64,000 nt of DNA from Rhabdornis inornatus. Taxonomy: Eukaryota; Chordata; Aves; Passeriformes; Rhabdornithidae. Under the pieces are notes generated by a model, which was not told the DNA's origin, searched no databases, and worked only from the letters and a program-made list of their open reading frames with translations. The position numbers and the translations under genes were made by a program. The stretch spans positions 77,296-141,295 of the forward strand of contig VWZS01002573.1 in assembly GCA_013397075.1 (NCBI GenBank), in the 5' to 3' direction. This document shows positions 1 through 11,800 of the stretch, piece by piece; the stretch's first letter is position 1; each line of letters begins with the position of its first letter.

Positions 1-3000
1 ATGAAAGCTCTTCCCTACCATGGAAAATGTACAGATGGAGAGGGAATTGTAGTAGCATCTCTCTGTAGGGCAAACAAAACACATCAGATGCACACGCTTG
101 GGGTCAAACAATATCATTATCTTTCTTGCAGTGTGTTCTGGTTGAGATGCTGTCTTGTTCCTTTTTTCCGGGAAAAAAAGGCAATCTTGTCATTACGCTA
201 CCAATTTCTAAAGCGCTATCTTTTTTTCAAGTACATAATCAGAAGGTCAAATGACATGGCATTCAACAGGCCCACTCCACTTAATTCATTCTTCAGAGTA
301 AATCAAGTGGGATTGTCTTTAAGGAAAAAATGCTTACCATGGTTTCTGAAAGCCCCCAGTAGTTTTCAGCAGTTCTTGAGTCCAGATGCAAGAGCAACCA
401 TCATTAATAGTCAGCTGTAAACAAAATGTCTCATCTGTTTTTCCAGTGGGTGTTTTAAGGACTGACAAATTTATGTGCATGTTGTTAATCTCTTCCCCAA
501 ACCCTTCTTCAGTTTTCTCTAATGGTTTCCCCTCCATTTCCTCCTGTCTTTTGGTAATGAGATGCGACTCAGGACTTTAAAAAAAACCTAGTTAAAGGTC
601 AATAGACACCAAGTCAATTTAAAAAGAGACTTAACAGCCAAATACCTCTGCTGAAGTTTCCAATTAAATATTATGCAATATTTTGTACTGTATAGATTAA
701 AAGAGTGTAGGAATGAGAAAGAGATTAGCTATGAACTGTCACCTACAGGGTCTCTGAGGAGTGAGAGCCCTACTGAGCCTCCACAGCCCCAAGAATTGGT
801 GGGCTTGACCAGAACCTCATGCTGTAAGTCATACCAACCCCATCAAAAGTCATGCATTTGTTTTGATGAAGACATTTTGCTGTGCTGTTCTTGGCCAGCT
901 ATGTTGTCTTAGAAGGTTTACTTAAATGCCCTTGTTAAACCAGACTCTTAATTTAGATTACACCCCGGTTTGCTGAAAAGCATTGACCCAGAGGGTCTTT
1001 GGTCAAAATAGCAACAAAAGTTCCATGAGCCCTTGCTAAATCCAATGAAGGATTACAGCTAAGCATGATTTTTCTCTAGAAGATTTGGAACAAAAAGCGA
1101 AGTAGGAATAAAAACTTCCTAAAATATGAAAATGCAGCTTGAAAGCAGAAGAAAGCAATTATCTTTCTGTGATTCCCATGCATGACTTTTCTGGTGCTAA
1201 GCTACAGCCAATGTTAAATTAGTGGTAGTGATAGTAATGTATGGAAAGTCAAGACCGTAAGAAGTTTTATTTAATTTGTCTCCTCTTGGGATACAGGTAT
1301 CATGCAAACTTAGCCTACAACTTAGTTAAACTTTAAAACTCGTTCTTACTGTGCTCCATGAAGGTGAGAAACATCAGTGGCCCCTGAGGTTATGGAATCT
1401 TCTGGTGACTTTAACCGGACAGCACATGATAAAATGAAATATTTTCCTGTTTTTCTTAATTTCAAAGAATAAAGAATTCTGCTGTCATTTGCAGAAGAAT
1501 TTTGTGGGAGTTAATTAAATGTTAATAGACTTACCGTTGTTTTATAAACAAATCCGAGTTTTTAATGAATTCACTATTGTTACAGAAACATCAAACCAAA
1601 GAAGAGTTTGATCCACATTTTTTTTGATAAAGCTCAGATCTTTTAAAAAGCCTTAGATTCTAATAATCAGCTTATGAATTTGCAGAACTGTTAATACCAT
1701 CTTTTCTGAAAATCCAAGGAGAACTGATCTCTTTTTAGTCTTGTGCTCTCTTTCAGCTTTTCTAGTTGGGGATCCATATTTCACAGTAGACTTTTCTTTT
1801 GCTTTCACACAGATTCATTGATACCAACACCCCTTTTCCCCACTAGAGAAAGGTTGAAGTTGTCTAGGTTATATGTCTATGAATTTATATCCATATCTAG
1901 TGAGCAGGAAGGATGTCAGACCTTCCTACCCATTCAGCTTTGTTGGAGAGAGTTAAGGCTGCACATCTCTCAGGGTGTTGGCAATGCCACCACTGAAGTT
2001 TCTGCCTGTGCCAGGAGTCAAACTGACTTTTTTTTTTTTTTTTTTAATAGTGAAGGATTCAGTGCAGGTAGACTGCTGTGTGGACCTCAGATTGGTTGAG
2101 ATCTGGGGTTCTGTGTATGAGTGTTGGTTCCACTTCTAGCTGCAAACCCTGCAGGATGTGGCAGCTCAACAGCTACTCCTCACTGGATTATGCAGTTTAC
2201 ATACAGCCAGCCTCTGCACTCGTTTTCTTTGTATTACTTTGGGTTATTCATCATTTTGGTTAGCAAGACGCTGCAGGAGCTGACAACTATTTTTTGATAT
2301 GCCAAATGTCATTATTTATGGGGAGTTATATTCTTGAATAGTCTGTAGAGCTATATCCCTATATAGCCTACAAAATTAAAATAGAAATAAAAACGTCAGT
2401 AGCTTTAAAGTGCTTCCTACATTTATTTTTGAAATGCTGGAGACTGTAGATCAAAAAGTCAGTGTCAGGAGACCACTGAAATAGTACAAGCCAAAATTTC
2501 AGGTCTAACACACCCGTAAGAGCGATAAAAATACTTTTTTCCTTTTCTTCTTTCTTCCTTTTTTTTTTTTTTTTTTTGTAAATCTGTGTTGTACGGTGGA
2601 AAGAATGAAAACTTTGCATGAGAAAACTCTCCAGTTTCTGACTGTTATGGATTCAGGGTGGCCTCAGACATAAGCATTGTTCAAAGTTAAAGCAGCCCTT
2701 CTAATGTGGTGAGTGTAATATGTCAGAGTTACTGTGCGCCTACAGTGTGTCCCTCATGAGGAGACCTGGGCTCAGGCTGATGCATTTCCTTTTCAACTGG
2801 ATTAATTTGGTTGTTTCCACTTCACTTTCTGCCACCATGACAAGAAAACTACAGCTGTCCTGGCGGCATTTTGTGTCTTGCGTGTGAGACAGCGCTGAAA
2901 TGTGGCTAGGAGTGATCGAATTCTGCTGAAACAGTAATCTCTTCCAGCACCCACACGTGGTTTCCACTCAAAAGCTGTTATGGGTCAGGAATTGTGTAAC

Positions 3001-3036
3001 CAGCAGGAATAGGGCAGTGATCATCTCCTTGTACTG
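1..3036. other. unique AT-rich non-coding stretch
   Basis: I see no recognisable gene, CR1 or LTR here. The open frames are short (up to about 139 codons, one at the window edge), overlap on both strands and match no family I know. Homopolymer T tracts occur near 2,029-2,046 and 2,560-2,577. The second encodes only a lysine-rich shadow frame on the minus strand. This is best read as intergenic or intronic sequence. Confidence 0.6.
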
Positions 3037-3535
3037 GTACTGGTGAGCCTGCACCTCAAATGCTGGGTTTACTTTTGGGGCCACTCACCACAAGAAAGAC
3101 ACTGAAGGGCTGCAACGTGTTCAAAGAAGGGCAAGAGAGCTGGTGAATGGTTTGGAACACAAGTCTTATGAGGAGCAGCTGAGGGAGTTAGGGTTGATCA
3201 GGCTGGAGAAAAAGAGCTTCAGGGGGGACCTTCTTGCTCTCTATAACTCACTGACAGGAGGCTGTAGTCAGGTGGTGGTCAGCCTCTTCAGTTAACAAGT
3301 AACTGGACAAGAGGAAACTGTTCCGGTATTATAAAAATCTTCTTCACCAAAAGTGTTTTCATGTACTGAAACAGACTGCTGGGGGCAGTGGTGAAGTCAC
3401 CATTGCTGGAGTTATTTAGAAAATGTGTGGAGGTGTCACTTGGGGACATGGTTTAATGGTGAAGATGGCAGGGCTAAGGTTAACAGTTGGACTTGATGAA
3501 CTTAGAGGTCTTTCCCGACTTTAATGATTCTATGG
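3037..3535 (+). mobile_element. CR1 LINE fragment, 3' end
   Basis: This is a 5'-truncated CR1 non-LTR retrotransposon of about 0.5 kb. The text follows the end of CR1 ORF2 and its 3' UTR: a segment around 3,150-3,200 (CACAAGTCTTATGAGGAGC), then the segment for the last reverse-transcriptase residues, then the tail GACTTGATGAACTTAGAGG and the terminal ATGATTCTATGG. Many indels and stops show that it is old and dead. The 5' truncation is typical of target-primed reverse transcription. Confidence 0.9.
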
Positions 3536-4729
3536 TCCTGTAATTTATCTTTTTTCTGATGTGAATCAATCTGCATTAACTGTTCCTACCTACATTTAGC
3601 TCTACTGCTTCAGAGGAGAAGCCACAGCTTCTCTACTCTCTTAATTTACAGAGTTGATTTGACTAAATAGATAGACATCTGAAGTGTGTTAAATCTAATT
3701 TCAGTCTGACAAAAAGTTAGTTCCTATGCCTACAAACATCTTACTATCGGAGTTCAGAGCACCGGATGTTGCCATACAGACTCTCAAGAAGGAGCTAGTC
3801 TCTTAGTGAAGCTCACTTGGTGCTGTCAGAGATGGAAATAATGTGTAAAGCCCATGTAGCTGCCATTTCTCTCCACAGGGCTCCCTTGTGGCCAGATTAA
3901 TGTGGCATCACTGGCTGCTGCTGAGTGCAGGCACATATTGAATGGAACCATCACACAGGCAGTAAACACTTTGCTCCAGCCCTGGTTTGGTTGAGTGGAA
4001 ACTTCAGTGCTTTGGGGAAAATGCAGGAATTTGCACTCAATTCACTTACTCTGCCAAAGCCTTTGAAATTCTTATGAGGCTGTGGGATAGCAGTGATCCT
4101 TATGCAAATTAAAACAAGATGTTAAAACTCAGCAGAGAGGCACTTTTAGATATAGAACTCTTGCAGAGTAGTGAGAAATTTTTCATGTTTTCACTTAGAT
4201 AGCGGACAGGGTCAAGAGTGTGCTTCACAGTTCATCACTCAAATACTGTCTTTCATTGACATAGTACCAATGTTGCTCCAGGACTTTGGGATGCCCCTTT
4301 AGTGTAAGTCAGTCTAAACAATCTCTTGAGCGATGCCAAGGGTGAATTTGGTGGACATGAAGCTTATAGAAATAAAATAATCTATTTGCCAAGAAATGCT
4401 GTGGAAGTAAATCAAGTGGGAGCATTTGCAATTTGTAAGATTTAGGAGCTAGGTCAAGGCAGGCAGGGATTTAAGTTAATTTTTCGGCTGTAAGTCTTAG
4501 ATCAAAAAAGATGTTTCATTTGGTCCAAGATTAAAGATTTCATTTTCTAAGTAAGATTTAGGGTTTGGCATTGATAGCTGAAACAGAGATCAACAATAGA
4601 AGACGTGGGAGGATGGTCGAAGACGTACCCATGGTTATTTTGAGAAAGCTGTGTGGCAAAATGAAAAAGTGACCTAGATGTTCAGGTTTGGATTGACAAG
4701 TCAAACTGACTTAAATTCCAGATTCGCAG
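3536..4729. other. unique non-coding stretch between CR1 copies
   Basis: No feature is recognised. The sequence is AT-rich with only short open frames, and no LTR or simple repeat of note. Confidence 0.55.
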
Positions 4730-4830
4730 TATATGCTGAGTTGGAAGGGACCCACCAAAATCATCAAGTTCAACTCTTGGGCCTGCACAGGACTGTCCCC
4801 AAGAGTCAGAGACCTCAAAAAATTAGAGAG
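4730..4830 (-). mobile_element. CR1 LINE tail fragment, minus strand
   Basis: About 100 bp reads, on the minus strand, as the end of a CR1 3' UTR. On the plus strand it begins GAGTTGGAAGGGACCCACC and continues through a diverged copy of the CR1 TTGATGATCC-type segment. It directly abuts a plus-strand CR1 body, so the two are head-to-head. It may be a separate insertion or an inverted piece of the neighbouring copy. Confidence 0.8.
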
Positions 4831-5495
4831 ATAGGTGATCACCAACTATATGGAATTCAACAAAGGAAAGTGCCAGATTCTGCAGCTGGGGTGGGCAACC
4901 CTAAATGTGTGGACAGATGGAGGAATAAGAGGCTGGAGAGCAAAGCCATGGAAAGGGACCTGGGGGTCCTGGTCAGTGGCAAGCTGGGTATGGGTCAGCA
5001 GTGCCCTGGCAGCCAGGAGGGAAAACCATGACCTGGGGGGCATCAGGCACAGCATCACCAGCTGGGAAAAAGATGGGATTGTCCTGCTCTGGTCTGCACT
5101 GTGGTGGCCTCACCTCGAGTGCTGGGGAACAGTTTAGGGCACTACAGTGTAAGAGAGATACTAAATTATCAGAGAGTGTCTAAAGGAGGCCAGGAGGATG
5201 GTGAAGGGCCTTGGGGAGAAGCTGTATGAGCTGAGGGCACTTGGTCTGTTCAGGCTGGAGGAGTCTCAGGAGAGACCTTACTGGGGTCTGCAGCTTCCTT
5301 GTGAGTGGACAGAGATGGAGCAGACACTGTTCTCCTCTCTGTGGTGCCTAGTGACAGGACCTGAGGGAATGGCCTGAAGTTGTGTCAGCGGAGGTTTAGG
5401 TTGGGTATCAAGAAAAGGTTCTTCCCCCACAGGGTGATTGGGCTCTGGAATAGGCTCCCCAGGGAAGTGGTCACAGCACCAAGCCTGACACGCAG
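4831..5495 (+). mobile_element. CR1 LINE fragment, ORF2 C-terminal part, lacking tail
   Basis: This is the 3' part of the CR1 reverse-transcriptase ORF, broken by frameshifts. Short blocks typical of the CR1 C-terminus can be read in different frames: EFNKGKCQILQLGW near 4,850, KAMERDLGVLVSGKLG near 4,945-4,990, and RRFRLGIKKRFFPH then LWNRLPREVVTAPSL at 5,390-5,490. The match stops near 5,495 without the CR1 3' UTR or terminal repeat. It is therefore truncated at both ends and inactive. Its closest family is an old avian CR1 subfamily with GC-rich ORF2. Confidence 0.85.
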
Positions 5496-8400
5496 CCCTG
5501 TGTTCTGCTTTCCTTCTCTGGTTCCTCTGCTGACTGTGCTGCTCACTTCATGTGCAGCTTGTGGAGCCAGCACAGCTGAGGTGGTGCCACTGACCTGCTC
5601 AGCAGACAGATCACTGATGTTCCTCCTTGTGTGGGCTCATTCTCGAAAGCTGATTTTCAACATTCTGCAAGTGGAAAGCAGAGCCACTCTTTCCACAGAA
5701 ATGTATTTAACTGTGCCTGTGTTTATTGCAAAAAGGATTCCTTCCTGCTACAGCAATGCCTGCAGCAGTGGTGGCATTGACAGGAGACAGTGCTCCTTGA
5801 GTGGCACAGCAGGAATGCTGATCCAGGATGTCTGGCTCTCCCTTGTCTCTTACAAGAGCCCAGTGGAATTCTTTGCCTATAACTCCTCCGGTAGTTTGCT
5901 GGGGCAGTTCCTTTAAACACTCACCACTGAGAGTCTGTTTAGCAGTCTTGTTGTTGTTTTCTCACATCATGATGTTGGAACCCTGGTCACTGAGAATTTA
6001 GGGAAGCCACTACAGTATGTTACACACACACATACTCTGTGTATATATTAGAAAAATATCAATAAACAAATTTATATATACATGTATATAAATATATATT
6101 AATCTGTATATATATGCACTCATGGGTGGGGGAAAGCTAGTCTGGGGGCTCCTATTTATAAGCACACTTACACAAATATTTATGACCTCCTGGCTTCTCT
6201 TGGTGCATCATATTTGACATTGAGCACCACAGATTAGAAATGCAAGACAGCTGGGACTAAAACTGTGATGGTCTACTTTGGAGTGACTTCATCTCTTTTC
6301 ACTCTGCAGATTTTTGTGGTTTTCAAATAAGATTTTTTTACACCAAAGACTTGGGCTAAACCCTTTGTTGTAACAGTTGCTGTTATTTGATAAACAGCAA
6401 TCTTTTGAGTAGGGTATCCTATATTTTCATTTCAGCACTACCCTAAAAATTTCTGATATGTATTTTTGAAAGAAAATGAAAAATAGAAAATAAAAGGAAC
6501 ATACAAACCCTACTGATAGCAAAATAATTTTTACAAAGTATCTTGGAGTCTGTTCACCTCTTAGTCATAACAAGAAGTGCATTTTTTAATATACAATGTG
6601 AGAATTATTATTACCTCACACTTCACTGAAGTAGTAACAAATCCATCCAGTTTAACTTAGCTATGTGAATCCATTAATTTCCTGGAAATTTTTTGTGAGT
6701 TTAAATAGACTGACAAAAAACCTGTGTGTTATCAGCTCTTTCTCTTCCAGATTTTGTTTCTTTATTTGCGCAGGTGCAGGCATTCTTCATCGTTTCTTCA
6801 TCATTTCTGCATGAAACTGAAGTTGCCTCTAATCATGCCAGAATGATCTTTCCCATCCCACTATAGTTTCTTTCTGTTGTTTGGGGAGTTCTCTGAACCA
6901 TATGGTACGATCCTGTTACCATTGACTCTCCCTACCACTGAAGAAATTCTGTAGTATTTCACCTTTGTGCCAAGGTAAAATAAAAAGATTTTTCAAAGAA
7001 ATAAAACTAATTTCTCTTCCTAAATACAAAATCTGTTTCTAAATAGAGATGATATGTGATGGGAACTACACACTTTCTTTAATAAACATATAAAGCTGCA
7101 TATGGTCAAATCTAACTGGAAAACATTTTTCTTGTTCTAATTTAATTATCTTAAAACTGCTGATAAAACATCTGCAGTGGAACATGCTGGGATGAATTAG
7201 TTCAGTAACACTTTCTGTTTCATTAGGATGATTTAAGCCTTCAACAAGTATCATGGCATTAACATTTCATGCCAAGGCATGAAGAAATGGTTGCTGGAAG
7301 ATTCAACAGCCTTTCTAGAAGTCAGCACCTTCTGTCTGTTTTTATGAGACCACTGGTCACTCTGCAGTATTAAATGACAACTTTACTGGGAGAATTATGT
7401 CCTATGTGTGATGTTTCTCTTGGGCATCCACCCAATTAAAGAATGAAACTGCCCCCAGATGTGACAACAATCTCCAATCACTGCGCTTGGGTACAGTTCA
7501 AACATCCATTTCATTTGGCAGATATTCCTAATAACGCCCCCTCATGGCAAGTATCCTTTTAATAGTAACATTTTCTCTTTGGATTTGCCAGAGAGACCTG
7601 TCCTAACATATTGTTTGTGGAGTAGTAGATACTGATTCATGATTGCTTCTTGCTTTCCACCTGCCTCTCTTCAGTCACTCTCTAGCAAGGCAGTGAGGAC
7701 TCTCACTATGAGCCTCTGCCCATCCACCACCAGCACAGGTCTGTCCCCTTGTCAAGCCCAGACTTACAGGGACTGTGCTTGCACTGCCAACTGATGCCCC
7801 TGCCTACACTGCTAAAAAGACTGCAACTTCCTCTTCTACCAATTTGTACCACAAATTTTTATTAGATTTTTGTCATCAATCTTTATTTCCAAGGTACAAT
7901 GACAATGGTAAGAGCTGACTCACTCATACTTCAAAAAAAAAGTATTGCTAATTTTAAACCCAGCAAAACGCTGTCCAGATATATCTATCAATCACTTTAC
8001 AAACATAAACTGTGAGCTACAGACATGAAAGTAGGAAGTTTTCCTAGGCATACAGCTGCAAGGTATTATGAACATGGAAACAGAGGTTTAGATAAACCTT
8101 TTGGAGACAAACTCTTTTCTTATTAAATGAATTTACTAAAATAATTTCTTTACTATACCTTCCGTTTCGTAAAGAAGACAACATATTATATGCTTGCTAT
8201 GGATGTTTAATCAAAAGTTTAGCAAAAAGCTCATACAGACCTTTGTCTAAGTAGCTTCATTTGGAAGAAGCAGCCTCACAACTGAGTGCAAAAAAGTGAG
8301 AAGAAAATTATTTTTCTTATGATTATGGTTGTTACTATTCTTCTTCAATGCCCAGGTCCAACTGATTTTTTAAATAGAATTTTATGCCACAAGACCAGAA

Positions 8401-8664
8401 AATTGCCAAGAGCAACATGTCTGGTGATTATCTTGCTTAGATGGTTTAAACAGAGCCTAGGTTGCTCCTATTGAGCTCCCTGGAGAAACGAGGAGCATGT
8501 AGATGCCATAACAAACACACCCATAGCATGATGGTCATGAGTAAGGCAGCAATCAGAGGATGACAAACAGTTTTATTTTTACTGCTGGGGAAACAAAGGC
8601 AATTAATTATTAAAATGGGAAGCTATCTTAGAAAACAAAGATCAAAAAACTTCAGTCTAATCCT
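5496..8664. other. unique non-coding stretch
   Basis: No gene is recognised. An open frame running from 5,380 to 5,916 starts inside the CR1 remnant and continues into unrelated sequence, so it is not taken as coding. The rest is AT-rich with no known repeat apart from the alternating A/T tract listed separately. Confidence 0.55.
6020..6118. repeat. AT-rich alternating low-complexity tract
   Basis: A run of imperfect (TA)n and (CA)n text lies here, including ATATATACATGTATATAAAT and a preceding ACACACACA. It is simple low-complexity sequence with no gene content. Confidence 0.75.
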
Positions 8665-8835
8665 TTCACAGAATTATAGAATGGTTTGGCTCCCCCTGCC
8701 ATGACCCAGGACATCTTCAAGCAGATGAGGCTGCTCAGAACTCTGTAGAACCTGACCTGGAATGTTTTTGGGATGGGGCATCCAGCACCTCTCTAGACAA
8801 CATGTGCCAGTGTTTTAACAGCACAATGTATATAT
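8665..8835 (-). mobile_element. CR1 LINE fragment, minus strand
   Basis: The plus strand begins with CACAGAATTATAGAATGG, the reverse complement of the CR1 terminal repeat. It continues with GGGATGGGGCATCCAGCACC and a diverged CTGGGCAACCTGTGCCAGTG-like block. Only the last ~170 bp of the element remain, and a diverged stretch follows. Confidence 0.88.
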
Positions 8836-11800
8836 GTTTCAAACAAGTGTAGTCCCAAGGACTGGTCTTGGAAGCAATTCCCAGATGTCTGGTCTGGAGT
8901 CACTCCCCTCCACTCTAAAGGTACGTGATGAGAGGGTTGATGAGAGCTGCTGGCTGGAAAACTGACAAGCAGATTGAAGATGCTCCTGTGCTTGGAGGGG
9001 ATGACAGCTGGGAAGCAGGAATTGCCTGTACTTTTTGCCTGTGCAATCCTACATTGCACCTGCAGGAGCAGAATGCTGGGATATACCAAATGGGACCCAT
9101 GAACACCTGAAATCCATTACAGCCTCCTCGCAGCACCAGAAATGCAGAGCTGGGAGCAAATGATGAACTGTTAAGCTGAATTGTGTTTGTGGTGAGTAAT
9201 TTTTCTGCATTTTATTATTCACTGCTGTTTGGACAAATGCTTATTACATCAGAGAGTGGTACTGATTCTTCTGCTTAACTGAGCTGAATTTTTACAGTGG
9301 GAAAACTCTAAAAATTGTCACTCTTTTACATCAAAATGCTATGGGGAAATTGGGACAGTGCTTTCAATAAAAGCTTCCACTGGTGGAGCATCTTCCAACA
9401 TTATGGAATTCCTTCCAACCTTTTGAAACTCCTTGGTAAATTTGAAGTTACTGTTCATTTTTCCATGCTTCTCTCACATAACCCATAAAGTAACTACCTA
9501 GATGTCTACTCAGAGACCTAAGCTGCTATTTAAAGCATTAATGGAGCTTGCTTTTTAAATAATTCATTGCATAAAGTTATCTTTTTAAAAAATCTCACTT
9601 CAGATGATCATTTCTAGTTCAATTATTTCAAGATTGCCAATCCGCAGTTATTAAATATTGTGAACTAAATACTTAAACATACAACACTAAAAAAAAGAAT
9701 CTGTCTGTTCCTCTATGCCTTCAGGGTTTCAAGCTAGTGTTGTTGATATATTGAGTTTTACCTAGAGTTGTGAAGGCTAGAAAGTTATCACTTCTCTGCG
9801 GGAAAGCTAAGAATGTAAAAACAATGCCAGCTGCTGCAATATTGAAAAAAAAACCTAATTAGATATAAGAAGTAGAAACATATAATTTTCATAATGCACT
9901 ATTGTTTGAAATGGAAAAATATAAACAAAATTTCTACTTGAAAGGGTAAAAAAATATTGGTCCAGAGTATATAGACAGCTCCTTTTAGAAAACTCTTTTC
10001 TCAGAGATCTCTCCCCACTTCAAATGATGAGTATTTTGTGTATAAAATATTTTTTCCAATTAGAGCTATTCTGGAACACCCTTGCATTCAGAAACCTGAA
10101 AGAAAAGCTCCTTTTTTTTTTTTTCCCCCTCCAGAATATTTGATTTAGGCTTGAATGGATAAGAACTGAAAAAGGAAATTAGGGAGGTACATAATAAAAA
10201 GTACTGCAAAGCAGTGATATGTTATTGATTCATTGTGAGGAAAGGGGAGTCACCCTCCCTTTTCCCTGCACTGCTTTCTTATCTCTTAGCTGTGTGTTAC
10301 TCCCCATATGCTGCATAGGCTGAACATGTTGGCCTCTTAGCTCTGCTGGTGTTTTCCTCCAAGGAAACACTGCCTGAGGCTAGGTTTACGAGATTTAGTT
10401 AGTTTCAAATGATAAATCCATCTTCTGAGCTATGAAAGTGCATTTGTGGTTGAGGGGGAAATTCCTGAGGTCTTTATTGCTTTCCTACAGCAGTGTTGCA
10501 TTATAGATATCTCTGCATGCATGAATGAGTGCTGTGATAGAATAAGATAGGATTAAAATTGTCCATTAGTTTTGGAGGGAAAAAGGCCACTTGGTCTGTA
10601 TGAAAACTCTATAGACTGATGGTTCGCCTGGAAAACATTAAAAAATCTCCACAATTTGCATTAAAAATAGAAATAGTTTGATTTCTCACAGCTCTGCAAT
10701 AACCTGGGTACTTCTTGAATCAAGGACCAGTTGGTGCCTGTATCCAAGCAAATGACATTAACTAGAGTGTGACTGGCATCAAGCAGAACATAGGCAGGAT
10801 TTTCAGTCAAAAAAGCATTTGTTTACTCTCCATGTTTTTCATCTTTCAACAGAGATGATGAATTTAAAAAGAAAAACCCAGTGAGTGGTTATATTTTTCC
10901 TATGTCTGCATGGAGCTCTTTGACTTTTAACCTTGGAAATCCATTTCTGTAATTTCCTAGTCATTCCTAGGAAGATATCTACATATATAAAAGTAAAACT
11001 TCTTTTTAATGACTTTATGAAAAACTTTTGAGAGATGTGATTAAATGTGTCCTCTTTACCTCCAGTGCACTAATTTGATTTGTGTTAGTTCTGAGCACAG
11101 AACTCATCTCTGGGAGAGCTGTCTCCACATAAGTGTTCGGTGAGGTTGAAATGATAAATATTTTGTGCATAGAAGATAACTTTTTCCAAGTGGCATCATT
11201 CCAGCTCTGTTCAGTTTAAGGCCTCCAAACAAGTTAAATCCCATGTTTGTGGGCTGCAGTATTCACTTGTGTTACCTGTGGAGAAGGAGGCACCATTGTT
11301 CAGCAGAATGATTATTAAATCATCTAGACTGTAAGTGGATTATATATTCACATAAGCTTAAACACAGCAAAGTGTCTTAGCATTTACATATATAGCTTAT
11401 AATTGAATTTTGTCACTAAAAATTACAAACACAAACTTGAGAATCATTTGACTTCCATTTATCTTGAAGTGCAGTCCCCACAGCAGCAGCATGTTGAAAC
11501 AAATTATGTGGTTTTTTTTTCCAAAGAGATATTCCAGGAAGAGATCTGTCAGTGGTAAAGAGCTATTTACAACTTTCCTGTGCTAGAAACTCCCTTGATC
11601 AGCTACAGTCTGTATCTAAGCTGCCCTGAGCCCTTTGTTAGACTCTAACCCACCCATCCCCCTGATCACTGTCTGATGTCAGAAGTGATCCCTGTTTGTG
11701 AAGTGCTGAAATTGAGACAGAGTTTTGTCTCACAGAAAAGTTGTGGACCAAAGATCATTGAAATGTTGAGGTGGCATCTTAAAAGGAATTTCAGCCTTTC

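Noticed and set aside
1..420. 139-codon open frame at the window start
   Set aside because: It has no recognisable domain, starts at the window edge and overlaps opposite-strand frames. It is best explained by chance.
5380..5916. 178-codon plus-strand open frame
   Set aside because: Its first ~40 codons are CR1 ORF2 remnant and the rest is unrelated flanking sequence, so it is a chance fusion frame.
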